Shown here in pieces: positions 1 to 7,307 of a stretch of 55,058 nucleotides of DNA. The DNA is from Actinomycetes bacterium (GTDB lineage: Bacteria; Actinomycetota; Actinomycetes; Propionibacteriales; Nocardioidaceae), in contig JAEWOG010000081.1 of NCBI GenBank assembly GCA_023460975.1, forward strand, positions 1 to 55,058, read 5' to 3'. A program made the translations under genes and the position numbers. How positions within the stretch are numbered: position 1 is the stretch's first letter; each line of letters starts with the position of its first letter. The notes under the pieces are model-generated. The model saw nothing but the letters and a program-made list of their open reading frames with translations. It was not told the origin of the DNA and searched no databases.

Positions 1-8
1 GCTCCGCG

Positions 9-35
9 GACCCCGCTCAGCCCGTGCGCGGGGTC
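9..35 (-). terminator. Hairpin at end of leftward DUF3560 operon
   Basis: GACCCCGC (9-16) pairs with GCGGGGTC (28-35) across an 11-base loop, and the dyad spans the stop codon of the leftward gene at 17-223. No U-tract is visible, which is common in high-GC actinobacteria. It may end the operon that starts at 1815. Confidence 0.4.
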
Positions 36-223
36 TGGACCGGCAGGAGCGCGGCCATGATCTGGGTCATGAGGTGGTCACCGAAACGTGGTGTGGCCTC
101 GCCCCACCACCCTTGGGTGATCCAGTCGCACTCGGTGCATCCCCAGGTGCTCGGGCCGGTCTGGATGAGGCTGTGGTTGTCGAGGATCTGGTTGATGGTC
201 TCGATGTTGTCCTGTGCACTCAC
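17..223 (-). CDS. Small hypothetical protein (68 aa)
   Basis: The gene starts at a GTG that overlaps the stop codon of the upstream DUF3560 gene (GTGA), so the two are probably translationally coupled. The protein is short and polar. It has a CTEC pair near residue 30 in a Trp-rich stretch and an HLM-type helix after it, which might bind a metal. I do not recognise the family. A much longer reading in this frame extends back into the DUF3560 gene and is rejected, because the overlap and the coding pattern favour the short start. Confidence 0.55.
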   Translation of the reverse strand: MSAQDNIETINQILDNHSLIQTGPSTWGCTECDWITQGWWGEATPRFGDHLMTQIMAALLPVQTPRTG

Positions 224-1224
224 TGGTCTTCTCCTGCCGTGCGTTCGAGCCGCTCTCGCAGACCCGGGAAGGCGGGGCTGATGGATCGAGCCATGGCCAG
301 GATCTGCTCGCGGGTGGCGTGGGAGCGGGCGAGATGGTCGGTGACCTCTCGCCAGGGCGTGGTGTTGGTGGTTCGGCTCGTCGCCGGGACCAGTGCGCTG
401 GGAAGCGTGACGGTCTTGGCGTTGGCCCGGGTGACTGGGTACCAAGTGCCTCGGACTCGGACGAAGTCACCGGCCTTGACGTTCTCTCGGCTGTAGGGGA
501 CGTCCCCCGCCGCCGCAAGCTTTGCCTGGTGGTACGTGAGCTCGTCGGCGAGCTCTTCGAGCTGCACCTGGAGCCGGCCGCGGTATGTCCCCTCCGCCGC
601 TGCCAGGTGCCGCTGGGTTCGGCGGATCTCGGCTTCAATCCGCTCGATGCGGTTGCCAATCGTGACGATGGTCTCGACTCCCTGGGCCGCGGCTCGGGCT
701 CGTGCTGCGGCCTCGCGGTTGTCGCTGGCCTTGGCCTGCTCCGAGAGGGCCTTCCTCAGCCCATGGTGGATGCGGTCGAGGTCGCGCTGGTGGCGGCGTT
801 GGCTGTGGTGTCCGAGGAGGATGGGCTGGCCCATGGGGATGCGGTCGGCCAGGTCGTGGGCAGCCTGTTCGGCTGCCTCAGCGCGCTCTTGCGCGGCGGA
901 GGCCCTGGCGTCGAGCCGAGCGGCCCGCGCGGCTGCTCGGACTTGGCGCTCGGCCGCTCGTTCAGTTGCGGGTTGACGTGGGGTTGCTGACCGCTCGACC
1001 ACGAAAGCCCCCGGGGCGGCGGCTTGGAGGGCGGCGACGCGCTGTTCCCTGGTCGCCAGGGACCAGGGCCGCGGTAGGTACCAGGCGTCGAGTCGACGAG
1101 ACCATCGGAAGCCCTGGCCCTTGAGGGCTGCGATGAGGTCGACGTCGTCGCGGGAGGTGCCCACGACCAAGGTTCCGGTGGCGCCGTGCTCGATGACGGG
1201 GCGAGGGTTGGGTGCACTCGTCAC
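220..1224 (-). CDS. DUF3560 domain protein
   Basis: This 334-residue protein carries the DUF3560 signature: an early segment on recognising or discarding arginine-tryptophan-rich sequence (GFRWSRRLDAWYLPR, residues about 38-52), then a coiled-coil-like Ala/Arg/Glu helix and the conserved RIPMGQPILLGHHS motif near residue 130. The family is common on actinobacterial plasmids and integrative elements and has no established biochemical role. A copy of the dispersed 10-mer (582) falls in the gene and encodes part of an EGTYRG linker. The gene is second in a leftward operon after the 194-residue gene and overlaps the small downstream gene by GTGA. Start chosen at the ATG beginning MTSAPNP. Confidence 0.8.
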   Translation of the reverse strand: MTSAPNPRPVIEHGATGTLVVGTSRDDVDLIAALKGQGFRWSRRLDAWYLPRPWSLATREQRVAALQAAAPGAFVVERSATPRQPATERAAERQVRAAARAARLDARASAAQERAEAAEQAAHDLADRIPMGQPILLGHHSQRRHQRDLDRIHHGLRKALSEQAKASDNREAAARARAAAQGVETIVTIGNRIERIEAEIRRTQRHLAAAEGTYRGRLQVQLEELADELTYHQAKLAAAGDVPYSRENVKAGDFVRVRGTWYPVTRANAKTVTLPSALVPATSRTTNTTPWREVTDHLARSHATREQILAMARSISPAFPGLRERLERTAGEDQ

Positions 1225-1230
1225 GGGGGA

Positions 1231-1815
1231 TCACGCCTTGGTGGGCGTCATGGCCGCACGGACCTCGCGGAGGACCTCGACGGCGTCGTACGCGAGTTCT
1301 CGGCGGGCATCGTCATCGGCCTGCCAGACCTTGGCCTCGGGGTCGCCCTCCTTCACCGTCGCGGCCGCCCAAGCCTCATCAAGCTCTTCGCTTCGAGCAA
1401 TCACCTGCTCCACGCGACTAACGATGTCGGCTGCCACATCCGGGCCCGTCGCGGCGATCGTGGCCGCGATGTCGAGGTAGAGGCGCGAGCCATCCGGCTT
1501 GTTGGTCATGAAGGGAGCCCAGTACCGCTCACTGTGGCCCTCGAAGTTCCACGCCAGCCCGTCATAGTCATCCCACTCGATCGCGCCGCCCCCGGATCCC
1601 GTCAGGCCGTATACGTGCAGAAAGTCGCCTTGGTCACTCCACTCCAGTTCGACGTCCGAGGCCTCTGGATGCTCCTCTCGCGCCCGCAGGCACAGGAGCC
1701 GGAGAGCAGCGACCACCAGCCGCTCGTCAGCGCGCCGAGCCGCGTCTAGGGCTCTGTCGAGCCACGTCTCCGCGGCTTCCACCTCATCGGTGGTGATCGT
1801 GGTCCCGTTCGTCAT
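1231..1815 (-). CDS. Hypothetical acidic protein (194 aa)
   Basis: First gene of the leftward operon that continues into DUF3560 (gap of 6 bp). The start at ATG 1815 is preceded by a GGGGAG ribosome-binding site; a longer reading from 1893 would run through the palindromic operator and is rejected. The protein is acidic and rich in Ala and Glu, with a central Trp/Tyr-rich block (residues about 60-110). No catalytic motif or membrane segment was recognised. The 19-bp palindrome centred 62 bp upstream of the start points to repression by an element-encoded regulator. Confidence 0.7.
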   Translation of the reverse strand: MTNGTTITTDEVEAAETWLDRALDAARRADERLVVAALRLLCLRAREEHPEASDVELEWSDQGDFLHVYGLTGSGGGAIEWDDYDGLAWNFEGHSERYWAPFMTNKPDGSRLYLDIAATIAATGPDVAADIVSRVEQVIARSEELDEAWAAATVKEGDPEAKVWQADDDARRELAYDAVEVLREVRAAMTPTKA

Positions 1816-1867
1816 GTTCGCTCCCCCATCCTTTTCTGGTCCCGGTGTTGGGCGTGTTCCCCGTACC

Positions 1868-1886
1868 TTACAAGGTGACCTTGTAA
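1868..1886. promoter_or_regulatory. Palindromic operator, copy 1
   Basis: TTACAAGGTGACCTTGTAA is a perfect dyad (9-1-9). Its centre lies 62 bp upstream of the leftward start at 1815. It is the best of four copies (6483, 7288, 48148) of the consensus TTACARGG-N3-CCYTGTAA. Confidence 0.7.
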
Positions 1887-1965
1887 TGTTCAAGGGACAA
1901 GGGTGCGCGCTCGCAATAGAACATGTGTTCGATTTAGTGGAATGATCAGGCCCGTGAAGGGTGGT

Positions 1966-2265
1966 ATGTCCCGGCGCTCAGGCCCGACGCTGGCCGACCG
2001 GACGGCCCTGACCAGGGCGCGGTCCGCGGGTGTGCGCGCCGAGCACAGCAACCCTGGAGACGCCGTCTCGGTACAGGGCAAGCACTGCTGGGTCTATGCA
2101 GCTCCGATTTCGACCGGAGGAGGACGTACCGCGGCGTTGCTGGTGGAGTGGCGGCGGATCGCGAACGAGTGGGAGGGGCGTGTCGTCTACTCGGTCCAAC
2201 TCGTTGACCAGGTCGCCGTCGTCGACACGTGGATACCCAGCTCTCTACTGGAACCGTGCACGTGA
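1966..2265 (+). CDS. Hypothetical protein (99 aa)
   Basis: Small basic-then-neutral protein diverging from the leftward DUF3560 operon. The start ATG at 1966 follows GAAGGGTGG and lies inside a copy of the dispersed motif (GGTATGTCCC, 1963-1972), so the motif supplies the start codon. An alternative in-frame start is at 1942. The C-terminal half reads like a small beta-sheet domain with tryptophans (residues about 55-92). No family recognised. Confidence 0.5.
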   Translation: MSRRSGPTLADRTALTRARSAGVRAEHSNPGDAVSVQGKHCWVYAAPISTGGGRTAALLVEWRRIANEWEGRVVYSVQLVDQVAVVDTWIPSSLLEPCT

Positions 2266-2364
2266 CGGTATGTCCCCTACTCGAGTCCTGGTCGACCCGG
2301 GAGCAAGCAGACTCCCGACGTATCGTCTACCGACCGTGTATTCGACTAGGGCCGGCGGCAAAGC

Positions 2365-2934
2365 GTGGACGACAACAACACCGTGTCAACAGTTGCCTTG
2401 GTACTCCTCGCAGTGTTACCCACTGCCGCGGGTGCCGTTCTCACAGCACTCTTCACCTACCTGAGCCAGCGCCGAATCGACCGACGAGAGCACGCTCGAT
2501 GGCTCCGACAGAGGCGCTTCGACGCGTATCGCGATCTACTCAGAACCGCCTCCGCCGTCAAGGACGCGATCATCGCCGCCTCGGGCTTCACTAGGAAGAC
2601 GACTCCTTGGCGGGAGATCCGCCCGGTCCTACTTGAGCGGTATGACGAATTTTCACAGGCGGCGCAGGATGCCGGCCTACTTGCCTACACCTACAAGCAC
2701 GGCGAAGACGACGAGGAAGTCTTCGTTCGTCTCGTTCAGGTGCTCGGAGAACTCACGTACAAGATCGAGCGACGCCGTGAGTTCGCAGGCGAGTACGAGA
2801 TCGCTCGTATCGACACAGCGTTTCACCACGCGCGCCAAGTCATGGCGCACCGCTTCGCGAACGAGCCCAAGCTGCGCCCGCCTCGTGCAGGATCCATCGA
2901 CCTCTATCTGCGGCGGCGAGACGGCTCAGACTGA
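2365..2934 (+). CDS. Single-pass membrane protein (189 aa)
   Basis: An N-terminal hydrophobic segment (residues about 7-31) is followed by a charged cytoplasmic helical domain rich in Arg and Glu, resembling the many small DUF-type N-anchored proteins of actinobacteria. The GTG start gives MDDNNTVST, with the membrane segment directly behind it. The 3' end overlaps the convergent HNH nuclease gene by 31 bp. Just upstream, at 2267-2277, is a copy of the dispersed motif. Function unknown. Confidence 0.65.
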   Translation: MDDNNTVSTVALVLLAVLPTAAGAVLTALFTYLSQRRIDRREHARWLRQRRFDAYRDLLRTASAVKDAIIAASGFTRKTTPWREIRPVLLERYDEFSQAAQDAGLLAYTYKHGEDDEEVFVRLVQVLGELTYKIERRREFAGEYEIARIDTAFHHARQVMAHRFANEPKLRPPRAGSIDLYLRRRDGSD

Positions 2935-3707
2935 ACGAACTCAGCGGCCCCGGATGTGGCGGCCCTTGGGGTGCACTGGGCTGCTAGGAGTCGAGCGGCG
3001 CGGTGATCAGTGCGCGTGATGGGAAGCTCGTAGGCGATCGAGACCGCGAGATACCTGGCGATGTAGGTGCACCGGTAGCTGGCGTTGATGGGCAGCCACT
3101 CCCCCGGACCGCGATCTGACTTGCTGGAGTTCGCGCGGCCGCTGACCGCCACCAGGTTGGCCGGGTCGTTGGAGAAGGCCGCCCGCTTCTCTGCCGTCCA
3201 TCGCCACGCGCCGAGGTCCCAGGCGCGGGCGCGTGGGACCAGGTGGTCGATCCCGACTTCCCAAGCGTCTTCCTTGCGGAACTCGATCTGCTCGCCGGTG
3301 TACGGGTCGTGCAGCAGCCCAGCGATCACGACGCAGTCGTTGGTGTCCGCTCGAAACACCAAGCGCGTCATCGAGCGGGCCAACATGTCGTTGCGGGTGT
3401 CACAGCCGTTGTGGCTCAGCGCCGCCGAGGTGTCATCGCTCCAGTCGGGGCCAAAGCTGCATGCGCGGGCGAGTCCGCACTCCAGGTCGTACCCCGCGAT
3501 GTCAGGCCGGGTGGGCACGACCTGCACCTGGTCGAGGAGCTGCTGGAGATCTCCCAGCTTCGAGGGACGGTATGTCCCCTCCGTCGCACCAGTTGTGGAG
3601 CTGCTCTCGGGTCCCGCGAGCAACCCGTCCAGCAGGTCCGCCGGCCCCAGCCGGCCCAACACCAAGACTCCAGCCAAGAGAGCCAGCACGACCACTCGAT
3701 GCTTCAC
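2904..3707 (-). CDS. Secreted or membrane-anchored HNH endonuclease (267 aa)
   Basis: An N-terminal hydrophobic segment (about residues 4-22) acts as signal or anchor. The catalytic half has the pattern of the actinobacterial secreted HNH family related to DUF1524/GmrSD: EVGIDHLVPRARAW supplies the DH pair, then the FSNDPANLVAVSGRANSSKSDR block, then WLP and a Tyr-Arg-Cys helix. This family cuts DNA or RNA outside the cytoplasm in other bacteria; the substrate here is unknown. It starts at a GTG overlapping the previous stop (GTGA) and is last in the eight-gene operon from 6430. A dispersed-motif copy (3569) encodes a GTYRPS linker between anchor and catalytic domain. Confidence 0.8.
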   Translation of the reverse strand: MKHRVVVLALLAGVLVLGRLGPADLLDGLLAGPESSSTTGATEGTYRPSKLGDLQQLLDQVQVVPTRPDIAGYDLECGLARACSFGPDWSDDTSAALSHNGCDTRNDMLARSMTRLVFRADTNDCVVIAGLLHDPYTGEQIEFRKEDAWEVGIDHLVPRARAWDLGAWRWTAEKRAAFSNDPANLVAVSGRANSSKSDRGPGEWLPINASYRCTYIARYLAVSIAYELPITRTDHRAARLLAAQCTPRAATSGAAEFVQSEPSRRRR

Positions 3708-4051
3708 CGGTCCGCCCCCGCCGCTTCGCGTACGGCCACAGGGAGGGTGTCGAACACCGCCGCGGCCAGTTCGACCAGCGGGGTGCTCAGAGGCACGGTG
3801 TGTTCCCAGCGCGGTCCCCAGGAGATCTCGTGGAACTGGCCCGAGCCCGAGAAGAGGACCGAAGCCTGCGGGTACCGGTTGATGTTGGGGTCGGCGTTGA
3901 CGACCGCCCTGTCGGGAGCCCACACGTTCACACCTTCACTGCCTGGGCCCGTGATGTAGCGATCCGCCGGCACACCGAGACGGTTGAGCTCAGTGATCAG
4001 CTGCTCGGCCAGTTCGTCCAAGTCGTGCACCGTGACGGTGGCGTCTTCCAT
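3704..4051 (-). CDS. Hypothetical protein (115 aa)
   Basis: Start taken at ATG 4051 with an upstream GGAG; a longer reading into the protease gene is a shadow. The protein has an acidic N-terminal helix and a compact alpha/beta pattern with Asn-Pro-rich loops in the middle. No family recognised. It lies 14 bp behind the protease gene and overlaps the HNH nuclease start, so it could be a cofactor or immunity partner of the nuclease; that is inference from position only. Confidence 0.65.
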   Translation of the reverse strand: MEDATVTVHDLDELAEQLITELNRLGVPADRYITGPGSEGVNVWAPDRAVVNADPNINRYPQASVLFSGSGQFHEISWGPRWEHTVPLSTPLVELAAAVFDTLPVAVREAAGADR

Positions 4052-4065
4052 GGCGAGGTCTCCGT

Positions 4066-4836
4066 TCACTTCGATTTGAGGGGCGAGAACTGGGTGAGGT
4101 GTGAGACGTGCAGAACCTTGTGGGGTTGGTGCAGGAGGCGAGCAGTGACGGAGTCGTAGAAGCCCGCGTGATCGGCGAGGAGTCGGGCCACACGCTCGCG
4201 CGCGACGGCGAGCAGGGCATCTGTGGTGAGCGGACACTCGATGCCCGAAGGACGTGTGCCGGTGGAGATCACTGCGGCTGCCTCCAGGAGCGCAGCCTGG
4301 AGGTCGCTCATCGAGCCTTCGTTGTGAAAGCCGCCTTCGAGATCAGCGTGGTGGCCAGCCATGCTGATGATCAGCCGGAGCCAGGCCAGATCCGCCGGCG
4401 ACCCGAGAGAGCTCGGCAGCCGATAGGTGCACTGCCCCCCAGTTCCTCGGCGAGCATCAGCGATGACGTCAGCGGCCACGTCCTCGGCGCCTAACCCGTG
4501 GGCGGCGGTGGCGTGGGCAGCCTCGTGTCGAGCTCTCTGTTCCAAGGAGACGTTGCCTCCTCGATCACCCCGAGGTCGCTGACCAGCTGCGCGCGGCGAC
4601 GAGTTGGTGACGAAGGAGGCCGTGCGCCACATCCTTCGGACGCGAACGACGGAGCGGACTGCCAGCCAGAAGAGCACCCCGTTGACGAACAACCAGCGGG
4701 CGCCGCCCGGCTCATCGGCAACGACCACAAGAAGGTCCCAGAGAACCGGCGAGGCCACCAGCCAAAGCACGATCAGCGCGAGGTTGAACCCGATGCTCGG
4801 CGCTATCGACATGGTTCGAGCGAGCAGCGCCATCAC
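4066..4836 (-). CDS. Membrane zinc protease-like protein with HEAAH motif (256 aa)
   Basis: Two N-terminal hydrophobic segments (about residues 13-38 and 47-63) are followed by a soluble domain with the zincin-type motif RHEAAHATAAH (about residues 107-117). This matches the HEXXH of the M41/FtsH peptidase domain, but the AAA ATPase part of FtsH is missing, as in plasmid M41-like proteins. A later acidic segment (DLEGGFHNEGSMSD, about 180-194) could supply the third zinc ligand. It overlaps the upstream small gene by ATGA in the WhiB operon. Target unknown. Confidence 0.65.
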   Translation of the reverse strand: MMALLARTMSIAPSIGFNLALIVLWLVASPVLWDLLVVVADEPGGARWLFVNGVLFWLAVRSVVRVRRMWRTASFVTNSSPRAAGQRPRGDRGGNVSLEQRARHEAAHATAAHGLGAEDVAADVIADARRGTGGQCTYRLPSSLGSPADLAWLRLIISMAGHHADLEGGFHNEGSMSDLQAALLEAAAVISTGTRPSGIECPLTTDALLAVARERVARLLADHAGFYDSVTARLLHQPHKVLHVSHLTQFSPLKSK

Positions 4837-5072
4837 ACCCTCCCTGCTGCGTGGGCGGCGGAACTGGCGGGGTGGATCTCGTCGAGAATCCCCACCAGGT
4901 CCTCGACCAGGCCTTCGAGGCCGGGAAGCGGCTCAGCGACGGCGCGGAGTTCCGCCGGTACGCATCGCAAGCACAGGAGGAACGTCGTGTCGGGGTAGGC
5001 GACGCGGACCTCGGCGTCATCACCGCAGGATTCACATTCCAGGAAGACACAGGCGGTGCTCGTGGTGTTCAT
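4833..5072 (-). CDS. Small zinc-ribbon-like protein (79 aa)
   Basis: Two CxxC pairs (CESC near residue 14 and CLRC near residue 35) suggest one zinc ribbon. The rest is an acidic, leucine-rich helix. The ATG overlaps the stop of the previous gene (ATGA), so it is coupled within the operon. No named family. Confidence 0.65.
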   Translation of the reverse strand: MNTTSTACVFLECESCGDDAEVRVAYPDTTFLLCLRCVPAELRAVAEPLPGLEGLVEDLVGILDEIHPASSAAHAAGRV

Positions 5073-5296
5073 CGAAGGCCTCCATGGAGGATGGCGGCCG
5101 CAGCGAGGACGCGGGCCGCGGTGTTGATCTGGGGTGCGACCGTGCGCTGGAGGACGGCGGGGTCGACGTCGATGAGGGTCGATCCGTCCGGCCAGGTCGC
5201 GGCGGAGAGGATCTCCAGGACTGTGGCGGTCAAGGCGTCCGCGGCCGCGTCGGGCGTGTGGGCCAGCCACGGGTGCGCTGGGGCGGGGGTGCTCAT
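5069..5296 (-). CDS. Small Ala-rich hypothetical protein (75 aa)
   Basis: An Ala-rich helical protein starting at ATG 5296, which overlaps the previous stop (ATGA); its own stop overlaps the next start. A longer start upstream would overlap the previous gene heavily and is rejected. No family recognised. Confidence 0.6.
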   Translation of the reverse strand: MSTPAPAHPWLAHTPDAAADALTATVLEILSAATWPDGSTLIDVDPAVLQRTVAPQINTAARVLAAAAILHGGLR

Positions 5297-5826
5297 GGCC
5301 GTGGGCCTTGCTCGAACGCCGCGGCCACCGCACGCTCCTCGCCGCATGATCTGCACAGATCGGAGCGATGGGGCATCGCCGTCCCGGCGGGGATCAGCTT
5401 GTGACAGCGACGGCACCGGTCATCCCAGTACCCGCAATCTGCGAGGTGGACCCCGAAGTACTCCTGGTGGTCGAGCACCGGCACCCGGCAGTCGGGGCAG
5501 CGAGGCTGCTCCGACTGCGGTCGGGAGGCTTGGGTGTGGCTGGCCTGGGCTTCCTGGATGGCCACAAGGACCTTCACCATCCCCTCGGCAACACCGCCGA
5601 TATGACCACTGCAGGTGCCGCCGCGGCGGTTGTACTCGGCAAGCGCGGAGGTCATGAACCCCAACGGGATGCGGCCTGTCTCGGCACCAGTCATTTCCAG
5701 AGCTGCGCTCAGGCCGAGGTCCGCGATCAGTTCGCAAGCCATCGCCTGAACGATGGGATCGGCTGCGAGCCTGACCCTCGTCCGGGCGAACTCGGGAGAC
5801 TCGATGACGTTGATGCGCTCGCTCAT
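5293..5826 (-). CDS. Hypothetical Cys-rich protein (177 aa)
   Basis: The N-terminal two-thirds is helical. The C-terminal third has several Cys/His clusters (CPDC about residue 110, CRRC about 138, CRSC about 159, with interspersed His), pointing to one or two zinc sites. It starts in ATGA overlap with whiB. No family recognised. Located between a WhiB regulator and small zinc-binding proteins. Confidence 0.65.
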   Translation of the reverse strand: MSERINVIESPEFARTRVRLAADPIVQAMACELIADLGLSAALEMTGAETGRIPLGFMTSALAEYNRRGGTCSGHIGGVAEGMVKVLVAIQEAQASHTQASRPQSEQPRCPDCRVPVLDHQEYFGVHLADCGYWDDRCRRCHKLIPAGTAMPHRSDLCRSCGEERAVAAAFEQGPRP

Positions 5827-6179
5827 GCCGCCGTTCCGTTCGTCGCGGTGGTGACTCGGCTGGGCGCGCCAGCGTCCTGGTCACCGTCAACCTGGACGCC
5901 CTGGTCCTTGAGGAGCTTGCGGCGCTCGCGGGCGGTGAGTCCTCCCCAGATCCCTGAGGGCTCTCGGACCTCTAGGGCGTAGTCCAGGCAAACCTGACGG
6001 ACTGGGCAGGCCGCACACACCGCCTTGGCTGCTCGGGGGGAGCCGCCCTTGTCCGGAAAAAACGCCTCGGGATCGGTCTGGGCGCACAGGGAGTCGTTCA
6101 TCCAGGCGGCGTCCTCGTCGCCCGCGATGAGAATCACCTGGTCGACGATCGAGGTGGTGATGCTGGGCTCGTCAAGCAT
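5823..6179 (-). CDS. WhiB-family iron-sulfur transcriptional regulator (118 aa)
   Basis: The four cysteines of the 4Fe-4S cluster are visible: one in SLCAQTDPEAFFP, then CAACPVRQVC (C-x2-C-x5-C). They are followed by the beta-turn GIWGGLTARERR and a basic C-terminus, which is the complete Wbl plan. WhiB proteins bind the housekeeping sigma factor in actinobacteria and tune promoters. Start at ATG 6179 after GGAG. Second in the operon from 6430, 17 bp after the 77-residue gene. A second, divergent Wbl protein is at 8645-8980, so the element carries two. Confidence 0.9.
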   Translation of the reverse strand: MLDEPSITTSIVDQVILIAGDEDAAWMNDSLCAQTDPEAFFPDKGGSPRAAKAVCAACPVRQVCLDYALEVREPSGIWGGLTARERRKLLKDQGVQVDGDQDAGAPSRVTTATNGTAA

Positions 6180-6196
6180 GTCGGTGTCTCCTTCGT

Positions 6197-6430
6197 TCAG
6201 CCATGGCCGAGGTCGACGTGACGGTCGTCGACGTCGGACCCATGCGGGTCGTGGTAGACGTGGCCACCCACGTGGGCGGCCTCGCGGATGCACCGCAACC
6301 CGGAGGGCGACCCCCACAGCTGGCGCTCGCATCCCGCGGCCGAGTCAGGCAGCGCGCGGGGCGACGGCGCAGACGCCGGGTGAACGGGTCTCGCTTCGTC
6401 ATGCGTGTCAACACCGTTGCTTCGGGCCAT
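6197..6430 (-). CDS. Small His/Cys-rich protein (77 aa)
   Basis: First gene of the eight-gene leftward operon. Start at ATG 6430 after GGAGAAGG. The C-terminal half has two Cys and the run HVGGHVYHDPHG with several His, a pattern seen in small actinophage and plasmid proteins that may bind metal. Upstream lie a 19-bp operator (6483) and the two-part promoter module (6547), so this operon appears to be under dual control. Confidence 0.65.
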   Translation of the reverse strand: MARSNGVDTHDEARPVHPASAPSPRALPDSAAGCERQLWGSPSGLRCIREAAHVGGHVYHDPHGSDVDDRHVDLGHG

Positions 6431-6482
6431 GGGGACCTTCTCCTCCGAGGTGGATGGGTGCGGCAGTTCGATAACCAATACG

Positions 6483-6501
6483 TTACAAGGTGACCTTGTG
6501 A
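6483..6501. promoter_or_regulatory. Palindromic operator, copy 2
   Basis: TTACAAGGTGACCTTGTGA differs from copy 1 by one base in the dyad. Its centre is 62 bp upstream of the start at 6430, exactly the same spacing as copy 1 to its gene. Confidence 0.65.
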
Positions 6502-6546
6502 AGTCAACAGTTTGACCCTGCAAAGTTCGAGCGCAGCGAATGTGCG

Positions 6547-6595
6547 CTTTCCTCACCCGGGGAAGGTGCGCCCAGAGAGCCGATGTGTGACATCG
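6547..6595 (-). promoter_or_regulatory. Two-part promoter module, copy for WhiB operon
   Basis: Read leftward: the perfect dyad CGATGTCACACATCG (6595-6581), 12-13 bp, then CACCTTCCCC with a partial inverted repeat GTGAGGAAAG. It matches copies at 11477, 23561, 41762 and 48902, and lies 117-165 bp upstream of the start at 6430. Confidence 0.6.
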
Positions 6596-6612
6596 CGCGC
6601 CGCCGAAATGAC

Positions 6613-6648
6613 GAGACCCCCTGCCGTTGCAGCACGGCAGGGGGTCTC
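6613..6648 (-). terminator. Strong terminator hairpin
   Basis: GAGACCCCCTGCCG (6613-6626) and CGGCAGGGGGTCTC (6635-6648) pair perfectly around an 8-base loop. It lies 26 bp after the leftward HTH gene (6674) and likely ends that operon; no U-tract follows. Confidence 0.75.
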
Positions 6649-6673
6649 AATCAGAGAGAGGAAGAAGGGGGTC

Positions 6674-6937
6674 CTAGTCGGACTCGCCGGGATCTGAGGT
6701 CTCGGCGGCCCGCTGCTCACGCTCTTTGGAGCGCCGCAGGGCGCGAGCGGTATCACGAGCCCCTCGGCCCGGTCGAGCATTCGCCCAGGCCTGGACCTTG
6801 GCCTCGTCCCACAGTGGCGTACGGCCTATGTGCCGCACCGGACCGGGTGCCTGCTCGCGAGCGACGTACCCCGAGAAGGTGTCCGGACGCACGCCGGCGA
6901 TCTCGGCCGCTTCGTCGCGGGTGATCTCTCGACCCAT
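6674..6937 (-). CDS. Small HTH (excisionase/MerR-like) DNA-binding protein (87 aa)
   Basis: The N-terminus (ITRDEAAEIAGVRPDTFSGY, about residues 5-24) fits the winged-helix N-terminus of excisionase or MerR-type HTH_17 proteins. A wing-like segment (VRHIGRTPLWDEAKVQAW) follows, then a basic Arg/Glu-rich tail. Such proteins bend DNA at recombination or control sites. There is no integrase nearby, so a regulatory role is more likely than excision. The ATG shares a base with the stop of the upstream gene (TGATG). Confidence 0.7.
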   Translation of the reverse strand: MGREITRDEAAEIAGVRPDTFSGYVAREQAPGPVRHIGRTPLWDEAKVQAWANARPGRGARDTARALRRSKEREQRAAETSDPGESD

Positions 6938-7221
6938 CAGACCTCAGTGCTTTCTCGGGGGCTGTCGTCGTGCGTGATGACCGGCACCAGGTAGCCGGTG
7001 CGCAGGAGCGAGTCGAGGTTACGCGCCCAGGTCGCCGGGTCTTCCTCGAAGGTGACCTTGCGCAGTCCACCCGGTTCGGCCACCAGGACGTGGAGGGCGG
7101 TGGGCATCAGGCCCTCGGGGTCGTGCAGCTCCACGTCGCCGGCGTCGTCGACGCGCAAGGTGGCCGCGACCTCGTACTCGCGCCCCTCCTCGGGGACTCG
7201 TTGCAGTTCGACCTCAATCAT
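6937..7221 (-). CDS. Hypothetical protein (94 aa)
   Basis: Short acidic alpha/beta protein with no recognised motif. Start at ATG 7221 after GAGGAGGAAC. It is coupled to the downstream HTH gene. A degenerate copy of the 19-bp operator is centred 76 bp upstream, so the pair may belong to the same regulon as the operons at 1815 and 6430. Confidence 0.6.
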   Translation of the reverse strand: MIEVELQRVPEEGREYEVAATLRVDDAGDVELHDPEGLMPTALHVLVAEPGGLRKVTFEEDPATWARNLDSLLRTGYLVPVITHDDSPRESTEV

Positions 7222-7287
7222 CGGAGTTCCTCCTCTCCAGCTGGTGGCACGGGAAGTGGGACGTGTTCGGCTATCCCTACCACAAGT

Positions 7288-7306
7288 TTACAAGTTCGCC
7301 TTGCAT
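7288..7306. promoter_or_regulatory. Degenerate palindromic operator, copy 3
   Basis: TTACAAGTTCGCCTTGCAT matches TTACARGG-N3-CCYTGTAA with three mismatches. It lies between the kinase-like gene end (7308) and the start at 7221. Confidence 0.4.
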
Positions 7307-7307
7307 T

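Noticed and set aside
1..40. Left-end telomere
   Set aside because: Only nine bases (GCTCCGCGG) match the right array core before divergence; the rest is a terminator around a stop codon. It cannot be called a telomere from this sequence.
496..507. GGGGACGTCCCC (also 9670 and 51888 as GGGACGTCCC) as extra copies of the dispersed 10-mer
   Set aside because: They differ at the TACC half and are self-complementary; they were left out of the count.
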